Assembly (NCBI GenBank): GCA_902805475.1
Contig: CADCSX010000012.1
Coordinates: 124,001 to 188,000 of the forward strand
Length of the DNA stretch: 64,000 bases
Source of the DNA: Entonaema liquescens
Taxonomy: Eukaryota > Ascomycota > Sordariomycetes > Xylariales > Xylariaceae
Reading direction: 5' to 3'
Shown piece by piece: positions 47,560 through 59,584 of this stretch (the stretch's first letter is position 1; the number at the start of each line of letters is the position of its first letter). Under the pieces are notes generated by a model, which was given only the letters and a program-made list of their open reading frames with translations, made no database searches and was not told the DNA's origin. The translations under genes were made by a program, and so were the position numbers.

Positions 47560-50342
47560 TTACGAAAAATCATCCGCCGTTGGAGACATGACTAGACGGT
47601 CAATCCGCTGAACGAGCTCCTTCGTCTCGCGTACAATCTCAAAAGCAATAGGCGGTAGTGTCTGAGTCCACATGCGCCAGTCCCGGTCATTCTCTCCAAG
47701 GCCACGGGCCGCAAGATCCTTGCCTCGGTCGCTAGCTTCGAGTAGCCGCTGACGGCAGGCAGCCAAGCGGTCGGTCATATCGCCACCGTTGCCGCTTGCT
47801 TCAGTCTCAGCGACTACTTTGCCAACAACATCGGTAATTGACGTGATTTCCTCGGATATCTGCTGGATGGACGCATCGCCACGGATGGAACCGACAAGAC
47901 CCTGGATCGTCTGGACCATGATATCCCTCTGATCTTCTAGATATATCTTCAGCTCTTCATTCTTATTGTCCCGTTGGCCGTTAGGAGGAGACGAGAGCTT
48001 ATTTAATCCCATATAGGCCATGCCGTTGGCACCGCCGTCCCTGGAGCCATACTGGCCTCCAGATCCCCGCGGCGAGCTGATAGGGCTGTATGCCGAAGAG
48101 TTGGCGCTATCACGCATTCCGGCACGGAGACCTTGGAATGGCGGGGGTGGTACGAGAGGCGACTCTTGCGATTTCAAGAACGCATCTTGCTGCGTCGTAG
48201 TGGTACGATTTGAGAAGAACCCAGTCGATTCCACAGGTGTGATCGTACCCTCATCCTCATCCTCCAACTCGCCAGCGGGGGTAGCGCGTATCTTGGCTGT
48301 ACGCAAGAGCTCGACGAGAGCAGCGACAAGATGGGAGGCAGCTGCATCTAACAGAGAGACAGGCGAAATTCCTGCCCCAGATGCGAAATTCTTAGAAGCG
48401 GTAATCAAGTTGTTGGCCGTGGCGGATACGCGGCTCTTGAGCTTCTGCTGCTGCTGCGCGACTTCGCCATCCCCCGGTTGCGATTCATCTATATCCTTCG
48501 TGATGCGTCGTACACCGACGATAACCGCTTTCATAGAATCGATCACCTTGTCCGGAGTATCCGTTCTTGCTCTTTGCAGTAAGTCGTCGATCGCGATTTG
48601 GAATTTGGTGACATGCACATCCTTGACAAGACCATTCTCTTCCGTGAACCCCCTTTCTCGCACGTACTTGGCGGCATCCTGATCGACCGTCAACCCCATC
48701 GACGAGGAACGCATGCTCCTAAGCTGTGTCTTCACGCGCGCGTAGCGGTTTCGCCACTCTCTAACTTCTTGTTCCAGTTGTTCAACAGTCTTCTCTAGCT
48801 CGGCCTGTCTCTCCCAAGAGGGGCCATGCTGTTGCGAAAGAGCCTTCATTTCCTCGAGGAATTGTCGAGCCTCAAGCCGAACGCTTTCTGTTACTTGTTG
48901 CTGCTGTTCAAGAGCCATACGCAATTCTTCGTTTTCTCTCATGACATCGGAATCTTCCTCACTGCTCCTATTGTTCTTCTGGGCATCTTCGACCTCCTCC
49001 CTCAGCTTTCGCGTCTCTATGACGTGATCATCCCTCATTTTATCCAGTTCATCCCGTAACGAATCATTGAGGGTTTGTGCCTCGGCAAGCCTGCTCTCGA
49101 GGTCCGTTCGCATATCTTCCCACTCTTTCTTTTCCAAGTTCGAAGCTGATGCGCGAGATCGTTCACCGTCCATGAATTGAGCCAGTTCATCGTCCTTCTT
49201 CCTAAGCTGGTCTTCCATGCCATCTATCTTGTCCCGAAGTTCCCGTACTTGATTTTGATAGTCATCTATTAGTTTCTTATCGACCTATAGAACGCAAATT
49301 AGCAAACATGGCACTGCAACTATAATTTTTTACGCATACCTCGGACGCGCCGCCATTTGTACCAATGCTCCTTTTACTTTCTCGGTTTTGCGACCTGAAC
49401 GCATCAACCTCGTCGTCGTTCGATCCGACCATATCATCATCTTCCTCGACCATGGTACTCTTGTTGGGCACAATCGTATTGCTTTGGAACTGCTTTGGTA
49501 GAGGCCGATCAAAGTTTCCGTTCGATAGGCCAGGGGATGGAGGTACGGGATATTCGCCGGTGATCCTAGGAGCAGCAGAAAGAATAGAGCTCGCGTCTGA
49601 GGGTCTCCGCATGCCGTTCGGCCCCCTAGGGCCCATGCCGTTTATCGGGGTGCCGGCTCGACTCGAAGGTACGCCAGGATTGCTCATCCGGGGAATATCG
49701 CCTGCGATAAATCGGGGAATTCGCCTTTCCAATTCGCAGAAGACATCTGTCGCGAGGTCTCTAAATCTCGGAGGACCTAAGGTCGATAGCTTCTGACGCG
49801 CTTGGTTGCGCTTAGGATGAAACGTGTCTTCGGGTAATAAGTAGGACGGGGCCCGATATTGGGAGGCGCACCGGGTGGTCTCCGACTATAGGCTTGTCGT
49901 CGCATCAACTCGTCGAAGACATCGGTAGATAGCTCGAGAAACTGAACTGATGATAGGCGTAATAGCTTGTCGCGTGCCTTGTTAGGGGCGGACCTGCTCT
50001 GCCATCCTTAGATGTCGAAGACAAGTATCTTTTGAGAGCAATGTAGTGTTCTCCTAACACTGCCTCGGTATTTTCATCGCGGATACTCCTTCCACTCTCG
50101 CTCCTGGCGTAAGTGCTGGAACGTCCGACCGAAGGCGGCGGTGAGGGGCCACCAACGCTCATAGGACCGGGAGGGTAGCCATTCATGTTCCCGTTAGAGC
50201 TATTGGAATCCGGCGGAGAGACAGGACCTCGATTACTGGGATAGGGACCGTCGCCGTCGAGAGTCGGGTATTTGGAGATGCCGGACCATTCGCTTCCAGC
50301 GCCTACAGAGACAGGTGAAAGCGGCGCATTTCGGGTATTCAT
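47560..50342 (-). CDS. SPA2: Polarity scaffold SPA2, two one-base frame breaks in exon 1
   Basis: Polarisome scaffold at hyphal tips that organises formin, Bud6 and MAPK partners. Start MNTRNAPLSPVS at 50342. Exon 1 50342-49340, intron 49285-49339, exon 2 49284-47560. Two Spa2 homology (GIT/SHD) repeats lie in exon 1: ARDKLLRLSSVQFLELSTDV (about 49970-49900) and ARQKLSTLGPPRFRDLATDV (about 49805-49735). Then come a Pro/Ser-rich linker, a coiled coil of about 200 residues (49220-48700) and the conserved C-terminal domain. The reading frame breaks before each SHD repeat, at plus-strand G4 49985-49988 (expected GPPPNKARDK) and G4 49848-49851 (expected IGPPSYLLPED). Adding one base at each makes exon 1 open and gives 909 aa. 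Both breaks are more likely base-calling errors than decay, since the rest is intact. Confidence 0.92.
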
Positions 50343-51510
50343 GGTGAGTATGATTGGTATGCGGAATTGGCGGCCGCCGTTACAATAATCAAGGGCGGAA
50401 AGAAGAGGGAGAATAGCGCGCGCCACGCGAGAAAAAAAAGGAATGAATTGAGGCGGCGGCAGATGTCTCAAGTCCAGCCCAGTCTAGTCAGATCCGATCC
50501 AATCTAAGCTAGCTTCCCCCTTGATTCTCAGCTCTTTGGCTTTTGACCCAATCGAACACCAGTCTCGAACTTGGGATTTTGCCGTATTATGGTAACTCAG
50601 CAATTCTCTACTTCTTCCTCGTTCGTAGAGCAAGGATGGGCTCTTCGAAAGACAAAGAGAGAGTCGAGAAGGGAATTACAAAAAAAAAAGAGGGACGGCG
50701 TTATAACGAATGTGACAAAGACCCCGATACCCCGACAATTTCTGTCTCACAGTGGGGATTGGGACGTAACCAGGGTTTAGTTGAACTGAGTAATTGATCT
50801 AAAGCGGAAGGCAATCTTAGGTGCGACGAGCAACGAGGCGCAATTAGGACCATGAATATTGCGGTTCGGTGTTTGCGGTAAATTCTGGGGTGGTTATAGC
50901 TTCATCCCACGTGCTAATAGGCCTCTATGAGAATGAGAAAAGGAGTGGACTAAAGCAAGGGAGAAGAACCTCTCGGTACGAATGAGTTTGCAAGAAAGCA
51001 AAAAAAGAAAGTAAAAGCAACCCTGTATATCAACCAGGGCAAGAGAACGAATGTTTAATGGTGGCTCAAGGCGTCTCAAATTCTCTACGCGGAAAAGATG
51101 ATGTTCCAGGGAGGACTCCTGCAGGTACAGGTACAGCGAATACAACCCCATGCACAAAGAGTATTCGAGTGAATAGAGGGAAATGGGTGTGAATGGCAAT
51201 TGGCATTCAGAAGAAAAAAAAAAAGAGTGAAACCTCGAAAGGTGCCCAGGTGGTTGAAGCAGATGGGGAAGGACAAGGGGTAGCAAGGGGGGTTGACCAA
51301 TCGAGAAAGGGGGCGGGGACGCGTTTAGGACGTTTAAGGTATTCGACCGGGGTCGTGCCTGATAGATGGTGGCTAGACGGTGATTTAAGCCGTGGCTAGG
51401 CCACCTGTACATTCATGGATCTACGTACACTAGGTTAGGTACCTAGCGTAGTACCTTAGCACCTAAGGTTTAGGTACCTGACACGATGGCTGTAGTGAAT
51501 ATTACCTACA

Positions 51511-51543
51511 TGTATGTATGTATGTATGTATGTATGTATGTAC
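51511..51543. repeat. (TGTA)8 microsatellite
   Basis: Eight uninterrupted TGTA units. Confidence 0.95.
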
Positions 51544-52515
51544 TTAATGTCCTACCTACATACGACCTGGAAGGTAGACGACGATGAGAAATCACAAATG
51601 ATATATACGTGCCTACATATTGAATATATGTGAGTAGACTTACATGAATGTCTTATAGATAGGTAGCTAATATATAAATCATCCCTTATATCTTTATAAT
51701 TCGGCGTCGTACGTGCTAAGGGATGCTAGAATAAGCTTTTCTTCAATCTTAGGTAGGTCCGTTAGGTAGGATACGTACAGGTAAGGTATGGAACTAGGTC
51801 ATACATAAAAATGAATTCCCCTAAAACTCTCAGGGGTTGCCCGTACACATGCAAACCTACATGTACCTCAGGATAAGGATACAAAGTACTTGCTCTTGCA
51901 TAACTACCTATGTACATACATGTAGGTACATGTAGTAAGATGAGAATAATGCTGCCATCCACTTTAAACTCTTCACTCCAGCCTCTTTTGATCCTGCCTC
52001 TGCCCTGTTTGCTTGTATTGCTGGTACGGAACCCACCCGTGAGGATGCTAAGGATTATTATTATTCACGTTCTAGAAGTCCGTCCGCTTTTTCCGTTTTC
52101 CCCTTATGACAAAAACGAAAACAGATCATCGAGCACGGCCTCGCAAGTCGAGACCATCGTCAGCGAGATGGGAAGATCGAAGCCAGGAAGATCGACGGCT
52201 CACTTTCCCCAATGACGATATATCTCTTCGTGGGGTTCTTGACGATTTCAGATTTCCCCATTGACCGAGAAGAAAAAGACGGGATACACAAGATTTGTGG
52301 ATTCCCTCATATCCTGTTGTTAGCATAACTTAGTCAAATATATTATACTGCGTTTCTAGATAAGTCAGCTTAGGTAGTCTGATGTATGCCAGCGTTTGTG
52401 AAATCATCTTATTGGTCCTTCGTTCACTGGCGGTCAATTATACCGGGCTCGGGTAGCCCAAGTCATCTCGCGTTGCGCGCGCTTCGGTGGCAACTATATT
52501 CAAAATTCTTTATAA

Positions 52516-52526
52516 CTACCTAGGTA
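52516..52526. repeat. Dispersed palindrome CTACCTAGGTA
   Basis: Exact copy of the recurrent spacer motif. Confidence 0.6.
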
Positions 52527-53038
52527 ATTAGCAAATAAAAGTGACTAGTTGGCAGAAGAATTGATTGGTTCAAATTGCCGAGGCGAGATATACGACTCAA
52601 TGACTCGAGGGTAGCGAGGTCTTTCGGATCTCGTACACAATTTTCTCTATGCAGACATTATTATCCTACATTGTTTTGTTATTTAATACTTTCCACTCGT
52701 TACGGCTTCCAATTACGACAAGGCCTAAACTGATTTCTCACTTCCTTCTATAGGCTGAGACTATTTCGTTAACATGCATCGACACGTGTTTATCATTTAA
52801 TACCTCCAGTATATAACCATGAGTCGTACTGTGCATAGATCGTTGTAGAGAGTTGCTTGTTAGCTAGCTATTGGCCACATCAACACCGTTGGTATAATAA
52901 AAATTTGTACACATAGGCAATGTAGCGGTCTGTATCCCCCTAACCGTGGATAATTCAAAGGCGAATTTAGTCAGTTGTCTATACTTTCTACATCATCGGG
53001 ATTAACTGGTAGATGTTATCTCGACGAGAAACTTCACA

Positions 53039-53930
53039 ATGTCGTTCCTTAATGTCTTAATCCCAGTGGCAACTTTAACCAGTCTTGTAGAGGACATTTG
53101 TAAACAAATTGACGTCGGCCGTCTCGAAGTCACTGATTCTCCGTCTAACAAGAAACCAACCTCCGAGCTAAATCAGCTCGTTGCTCTCCTCGGGCAGAAA
53201 TTGAACGTAAGCTCATGACCCCTTGGTATAGCCGATGTCTGCTTCCTGACTAATGAATTGAATCAAGAGACGCTTCAAATCCCACACGCTTATTCAAATG
53301 GACTCTCTTGAGGACTTCTATCTAGATGAGGTAGAGGGTGAAAAGTGCATCTTCTGCATAAGAAGAAATCAATCTGGACCAGCAATTTGGACGGATATGG
53401 TTAGGGAATGTCGCATAGAAGAAAACAACATCTCGCTTATCGAGGAGGGATACCTCCATGCTGAAGGTGATGAGGGTGGAATTTATCTCATATTATGGCC
53501 TCTCAAAGAGCCCGAGGAAAGCCTTGTGATCAAAGGGTCTCAAGAGCGACGAGACAAGAGACAGTTAGTAGCTCCGCAAGCGCAGCATGGCCCTGCGGAC
53601 AAAGCTATGGAGATTAGGAGAGGACAGAAAAGGGGGAGTGGCTTGATGGCCGACTCGGCACCCGATGATGATGATAATGAGGACTACAGCGTTCTCGAAG
53701 AGATGTTGGAAAATATGGCGCGAGATGGGATGGCGGAAATCGACAAACGGGTGAGATTCTTAGTGGAAGAAGCTTCAAAAAATACTAGATCAGCAACCCG
53801 AAATTCCATCAGCGAGCCTACTGGGGCCGACGGGAATCAGGGGAGAGGCAGACGACTAGACGGTGGCAGTGAGATGATACCTGTAGAGCAGCAGAACAAT
53901 AAGAGGCGCAAGATAAGAAAGAGTATGTGA
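53039..53930 (+). CDS. Orphan protein, nuclear-looking, unknown function
   Basis: Two exons, 53039-53206 and 53268-53930; the intron 53207-53267 (GTAAGC, CTGACTAATG branch point, AAG) joins LGQKLN to RRFKSH; spliced 276 aa. The N-terminal 60 residues are a hydrophobic/acidic helical segment (LIPVATLTSLVEDICKQIDV) like the N-terminal regions of fungal STAND or effector-type proteins, but too short to assign. Next is a compact acidic domain (CIFCIRRNQSGPAIWTDM; ECRIEENNISLIEEGYL; GGIYLILWPLKEPEE), an Asp-rich patch, a helix and a basic tail (NNKRRKIRKSM) resembling a nuclear signal. The gene is isolated, with 2.7 kb of empty DNA upstream. No family recognised. Confidence 0.7.
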
Positions 53931-54411
53931 CGAGAAAAAGATAGCTGTTATCAAATTTAGCTCCATTATACATACTTCTATACCCAAGCTATAATTTTTC
54001 TTGTTTCTCGTTTATGTATCAACGCCCGCCTGATTGCTAGCTGGAGGTTATAAGAAGCCTAGTCTGTATTTGCTGCTATTTGGTCTCATCGTAGAAATTA
54101 AATGCTCAAATTGATCTGGGCTAGAGCGAAATGCAATCACCTGAAATTTAATATTGCTTTGCAATACGGGAAGTAAGATTATTACCGACACAATTGCACA
54201 TGATCCGGAGGAAATATCCTTTAATCACAACTTTAATTGTCACCCGTTCATTCATTAGGTACATTGAAATTCGCCGATTCCATGTCTTCGCTCAGTAGAC
54301 CCTTAGAAGCAACCGAACTTTTTCTTATATAGCTCTGGCTGTCCTTGTTGAAAAAGAAGAAAAGACCGATTTTAGGGTATCACTACAAAAAGAAAAATCT
54401 AAGCTCGCATC
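53931..54411. other. Convergent 3' spacer between orphan gene and SSU72
   Basis: 481 bp, AT-rich. Nothing identified. Confidence 0.5.
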
Positions 54412-55237
54412 TTAAAACCATGCCAATGTCCATGTCGCAGGTAGATTTGGCCATCTCTCCTGCCACTCCCCGATGATCTCTGGTACGCGTTCATCAAACG
54501 AGGCTCTACTAGCCGCGCTTGCCATGTCGAATGCAGTAGGTCCTATGGCCTCGCGTTCCTCCTTTGCTGCGTTATTCAACGAGTCGGCGAGGTCAAGAAT
54601 GCCTCGCCCGCCAATAGAAGCTTCTTCGTGATTATCCTTGATATCAACATTGATAACATGGACAGGCCTGTTTAGGGGGGATCCTCTATTCAGAAGGTCG
54701 TCAATGACGGCATCCCAGCATCTCTCTTCGCAAGTGATTACGACATCCACCACGCCACCTTCTGTCCCTTCGCTTCCTCGGTCGGAAGCATGCTCGGTTC
54801 TGGGAATGCCTATTTGCCAATCTTGCCATCTTTCAGGACCCCACTTCACCTGTCTATTTCTTCCTAGCATGTTGAGTAGGCCGTTGGCAGTGTATAAACG
54901 AGGGTCTTTCTCGTGGAGTTCTTTGTACATGGCGTCGTACGACACTTTGTTAAATTGGTAGACATTAGGCTGAGTTATGGAAGGTCCAGGTAATCGAACT
55001 AAAGATCCTGTACCGAAAGAAATAACAGGGTAGTGTGCTTGTGATAGCCGAAGATGCGCTTCCATTGATCTTTATTATGTTAGTACTTTGACATAACTAC
55101 ACATTGTGATTAGGAGCGTCGTACCTGTTCTGATTGCTAGCGCAGACGGTACAAAACTTGAGCTTGAACCCTCCTGGGTCCTCCCGTTCGCCGTTAGCCG
55201 GAGTGACGGCCACTGATTCTCCATTTGTCGCCTCCAT
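54412..55237 (-). CDS. SSU72: RNA polymerase II CTD phosphatase SSU72
   Basis: Removes phosphate from Ser5 (and Ser7) of the RNA polymerase II C-terminal domain and works in the cleavage/polyadenylation complex; nuclear. Exon 1 55237-55125 encodes MEATNGESVAVTPANG and the phosphatase loop up to CASNQN. The intron 55070-55124 splits the loop. Exon 2 55069-54412 resumes with RSMEAHLRL. The resulting C-x5-R-S motif (CASNQNRS) is the low-molecular-weight phosphatase-type active site, and VDVVITCEERCWDAVIDDLL is the conserved aspartate region. Spliced 256 aa, slightly long because of a Ser/Glu-rich N-terminus and loops. The first exon is invisible to simple ORF calling from ATG, so the start was chosen from the motif. 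Confidence 0.95.
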
Positions 55238-58200
55238 CTTGTTTTGCCCGAGATTGCGTGGAGCTCAATTGCTCGAGTTAAGCCAATGTCGATTGCTTTC
55301 ACATGCTCGTTGGGTATCGGATATCAAGCCGAACAGTCTAAAGCATTATGTTAATTTGATGCTCTCCATCCAGATATTAAATAGTGTTCATGCGCTAGTT
55401 CTCATATGGTTCAGATAATGTTGCGTAAGGTAATAAAATGGGTGTCACCATGGAAAATTCAGACAGCTCCAATATTAGATTTCATCATGACGAGAGAGGT
55501 GGATGATACCGCGCAGTGCAAGAGCCGATAAAATGGCATAAAAGAGTTACTTACGTTTAACGTGGGCAGATACACGTCCTGCTGTTGTTACGATTTTCCT
55601 ACTGAGTGGATTGTGTTGTGCTGAAAGGTTGGTGATTACCTGGTGATTCAATTTTTGATGTTTTCTCAAGAAAAATGCTTAGGTAGGAAGTGACATCAAG
55701 TACCTTCTTTAGGTGCCTTAGGTAAGGGATGCCCGTGCTCCATGCTCTCCATTGTTTACTTTTAAGTAGGTAAGATCGACTAATTGCATAACGTATTAGG
55801 TATATTTATTAATCCGCGCCGGTAAGTACAGTCCAAGCCAGCCGTAAGCATCCGCAAGCAAGCTGCTACTTCAGCCAACCGTTCAAAATATGTCCTATAC
55901 GTGCACCGAATAAGCCTCCTCTTACTCTTGCTAAATAGACGTTTCACACCTAGGTAATTATAGCAAAAAGACAATAATATATAGAAATGTTTCACTACGT
56001 AACCTCACATATGTGTTGATTACCTACTTTATGTGCATATATTTACCTAGTTTAGGTATCTACAGTATATATTGCAGGATTAGCGGTTTGGTATCTCCGC
56101 AAGGCTTCATCCTCCAGATTAGGGAAGCCTAGATGCTGCTTGCAACGTTATGATGAAGTGTTCTGGTTAGTTTTGGCTTAGATGTTCAACTCTCTATTGC
56201 CTTGAGCTAGACATGTAGGTAGGCACAGAATACATGTATGTAAGTATACCGTGGCTACGTGTATGTATACAATCCTTGTAGTTGGCGTCTCTTGGGGTTG
56301 GACAACGCAGACGCAGAAAATATGAAACAAACGACAGAATGACCAGAGCAATTGCGGTGGGGAAGCTATTATCCAATAAGATGATGGCGCTGAATGCAAG
56401 TCTCGACTCCACCAGCTGTAGGTCGGCGCCCGACATAGCTGTTCAGCAAGTCGAACACTGGTTGAAAGGGATGTTGCCAGAAATAGAAACACCATCTCCA
56501 ATTCTCCCTCCCGTTCGATGCAACATCCGATCCAACCAGGAGCGAGCCCGGATCGGCTTACACGCACGATGCTGAATAAAATTTCAAGCCTGCTGTTAGG
56601 GGGACCCATTATCTAGGTATCTTTCCGCCTTGGAATTTGATTTTACACGCTTCGTTGTTTATTTGCTTCTTCACCAGGAAGTATGCTAATATCCCTCTTT
56701 TATATACCTACCTACATAGGTATCTGGTATCTATCTGGGTAGTCCCTACACTTAAGGCTAGTGATATGTAACGTCCTTTTGTTTGCTGGGATATGCGTGT
56801 AACTTGGTTCACAAGTTATTGACAAGTCCTTACCGCGTTCGTTTTTTATTTTTATTTTTCCTTCTCCTTGTGTGTCTCCTTCTGACTTACATTGCATTGT
56901 GTCCCTCGACGAAACAGGAATCCATCGCGGGCGTCCTCTTATAATTCCTAGTATCAGACCGCTTTTTCGTATTCTAAAAGTTGTATATGCACGCTGTGTG
57001 TACAGACCTACCTAGGTACATATCCAAGCGGTAGGCGACAACGGATTGAGGCATTGGCTAAGGGTCACGTGTGCGGCACGAATCAACCATGCCGCCTTTT
57101 GTTTCACCATCGACTAGATGCATGGTTCTTCGGGCTGTCCATCGCATTCGACAACCATGTCCGCAGGAGTACATAGTAGATGCGGTGTTGCTGCAAGGCG
57201 TGAGCGCTAGGGGACCATGACGAAGCAACCTATATGTTTATAACAGTTATACGATGGACCAGAATTGTAGCTATAAAGTATTTTCCGTGGCTCTAAAAAT
57301 GTGTAGCTATCATGAAGTTTTTAAGATGCTACCTCTCTATAATATGGGAGGAGTACTTTACTAAAGTAGGTAGGTATTTTGGTATGACTTACCTGGGTAG
57401 GTACCTATTAACTTTAAGCTAACGAAGGGTTCGAGATACCAGGCTGTGTCAAGGGGTTAGTTTCTGGGGGTGATCTCTGGGCCGCGGGACCGTGCCTAAC
57501 TATGTAGATGAAAGTGTTATTGGGCTGCAAGAGGCCACAGCGAATGCAACTTTATCGCAGTTGAACGGAGTTGATGTGACGCCTTTATGCGGAATGCTAC
57601 AATTAGCAACGTTGCGGGACGCAATAGTCTATGGCTTTTTCTTTCTTTCTCTTTCTGTTAGTGTGGAAACAGAAAGTGAGTTAATTGTGACAATACGAGT
57701 CAAGGTTATAACTAACCTGTATACAGAGCTACTTGTATTCAAGTAAATAGACCTAGGTATGTAGGTAAGTATGCATTCCACAAGCCTCATTCATTTGCCA
57801 TTACTATTGGTGTCTTAAGATTGAATAGGTTCCCATTTACTTAATAGAGCCATTATGGTTCTTACTTTGCGCATATGTACGTGAGGATAACGCCGGTTGA
57901 GTTGTTAAGGCGCATATTACTCCTCTCATAGTTACATTACCTACCTAGTAGTGAACAAGAAGAGCGGAAACGGCAAAGGAAAAGGGAGAAAAAAGAAAAT
58001 AGAGAAAAAGCAAACACGGACAGAATTAGAAAGTACAGTTTAACATATTGGTTAATATAACCAAATCTCAATTCCTTTTAAGTATTTCCTTTTGCTTCAT
58101 CCCATTATCCTTATAGGGGTAAAGATTTATAGGGGTACATAGGCAACTCGGTCACTCGGGTTCGATGTTGCTCGGCCGGCAAGCAACCGCCGGCGCTATT

Positions 58201-59572
58201 TCAGGCATGCGCCGCCTATTCGTTAGACCCCGCTGAGTGGTTACCAAGGAGAAAGAGCCGCTAAAGTACATGGTTCCAGCCAGTAGGATTTTTGTACCAC
58301 GCGCTTAATCGCAACCAATTCCCAATTGTAATCGCTTTTAGAACTGGATTCCCCTAAGAAATGTACTGAGCTGTAACTGTAAGTTTGCACTGGAAAAAAA
58401 AATACCGTTAGGTCTTGCACCTTGGCTGAGCGCCGTTACTTATTTTTATTTTATTTTTGTCTTTCTTTTGCTTGCATTGACCAGTTGTAAAGCTTTGTGA
58501 GCTTTGTCATTGTTCTAAGGGAGTACCTCGATATATGCAGTACTTTATGTACTTTACTCCAAATCAATTGATGTAGGGTACATACGTGGTAGGTATATAC
58601 CGTATCTACGGTACCTCCGCTAAAGCAGGCAGCCAACTCAGGTCCTACCTACCTAGGCTATTCGACAAGAATTATTCCACCCTAGCTGGGTCCTGCTGCC
58701 CTGTTAGTTCGCTCAATTGAATCTTGGACCCTCCCACTGCTGCGGTACCTCATCTCCACTCGAACCTTTTCGCACCCTACACCCTTCCAGCAAATGCACC
58801 ACCCAAAGTAACCAAGCAACCAAGCAACCAAAATCTCCACAGTCCGTCCCTACAATACTCTCCCCATACCTTGAGCCTTACCCTATTACGAATAATTTCC
58901 TACTTTTTTTTCTACCCTCTTGTTGACCCCTAGTCATCTTAGCAGGGCTCCTAGGGCTCCAACGTTAGATTCGAATTTGAGACTTGGAGTCTTCTTTCTA
59001 CACAACTTCGCTTGCGCCAGCGCCCGTAGTCTTCTTCGCGATACGTTCTTTCTTCACTACCTCGATCTCTTTTTGCAGACATTGGCGCTGCAAACCCTAC
59101 TTAATCCGACGACGAGACGTGATATAGTATTACGCTAAGCTACGGATATAAGTCACCTCGCTGTTCCTCATATCCCGGCCTTTCTTTGGACGTGTGATAG
59201 CCTCTTTGAGGAGACTGCCGAAAACCAATACGCCTTTGTTGTCGCCCCGTTGTGAAAAAGCTATCTCGGATCAGGATAGCATATGAGACCTGAGCATTGC
59301 TAATACTACCGTCCTCCCGACATATCTGATTTCACCCGTCGAGGATCGCACGAGATCACGGAACAACTTGCAGGTCAAGTTTGTTGGGCGGCATTCGCAC
59401 CGTGTGTGAATGTATATGCCTGTGTAGTCTGGTTGCTGTGCAGTCCAGCTGTCCAAGAGACCGCACGCATTGCAGACGTCGTAGGCGTGACACAAGTATC
59501 TCGTGGCACTTCGATATAAGATACATATTCTCTGGGTACGCATATGAAGACTGTCTCGGTCTCCCTTCCTCG
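55238..59572. other. 4.3-kb gene-free spacer rich in TAGGTA-type motifs
   Basis: The largest spacer in the window. It contains CTACCTAGGTA at 57008-57018 and partial copies near 55946, 56612, 56705, 57390, 57748, 57940 and 58648. The frames at 56178-56609, 56282-56575, 57492-57746 and 58717-58933 have no domain. The right end (58700-59572) is a pyrimidine-rich promoter or 5' leader for the SH3 gene. Confidence 0.55.
57008..57018. repeat. Dispersed palindrome CTACCTAGGTA
   Basis: Exact copy of the recurrent spacer motif. Confidence 0.6.
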
Positions 59573-59584
59573 ATGACCGCAATC

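Larger units (their letters stand above)
50343..53038. other. 2.7-kb gene-free spacer with microsatellite
   Basis: Spa2 promoter at the left. It contains a (TGTA)8 microsatellite at 51511-51543, TAGGTACCTA at 51436-51445 and CTACCTAGGTA at 52516-52526. The frames at 50543-50797, 50894-51412 and 51910-52215 have no domains. Confidence 0.55.

Noticed and set aside
48020..48682. 220-codon plus-strand frame
   Set aside because: Antisense shadow of Spa2; the Spa2 domains are unambiguous.
50894..51412. 172-codon minus-strand frame
   Set aside because: Phe/Ser/Leu-rich translation of pyrimidine-rich promoter DNA, no domain, no start context.
57425..57445. GGGTTCGAG-type B-box-like sequence as a tRNA
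   Set aside because: The second half of the B box does not match and no cloverleaf arms or A box can be formed around it; a similar hit near 44970 fails likewise.
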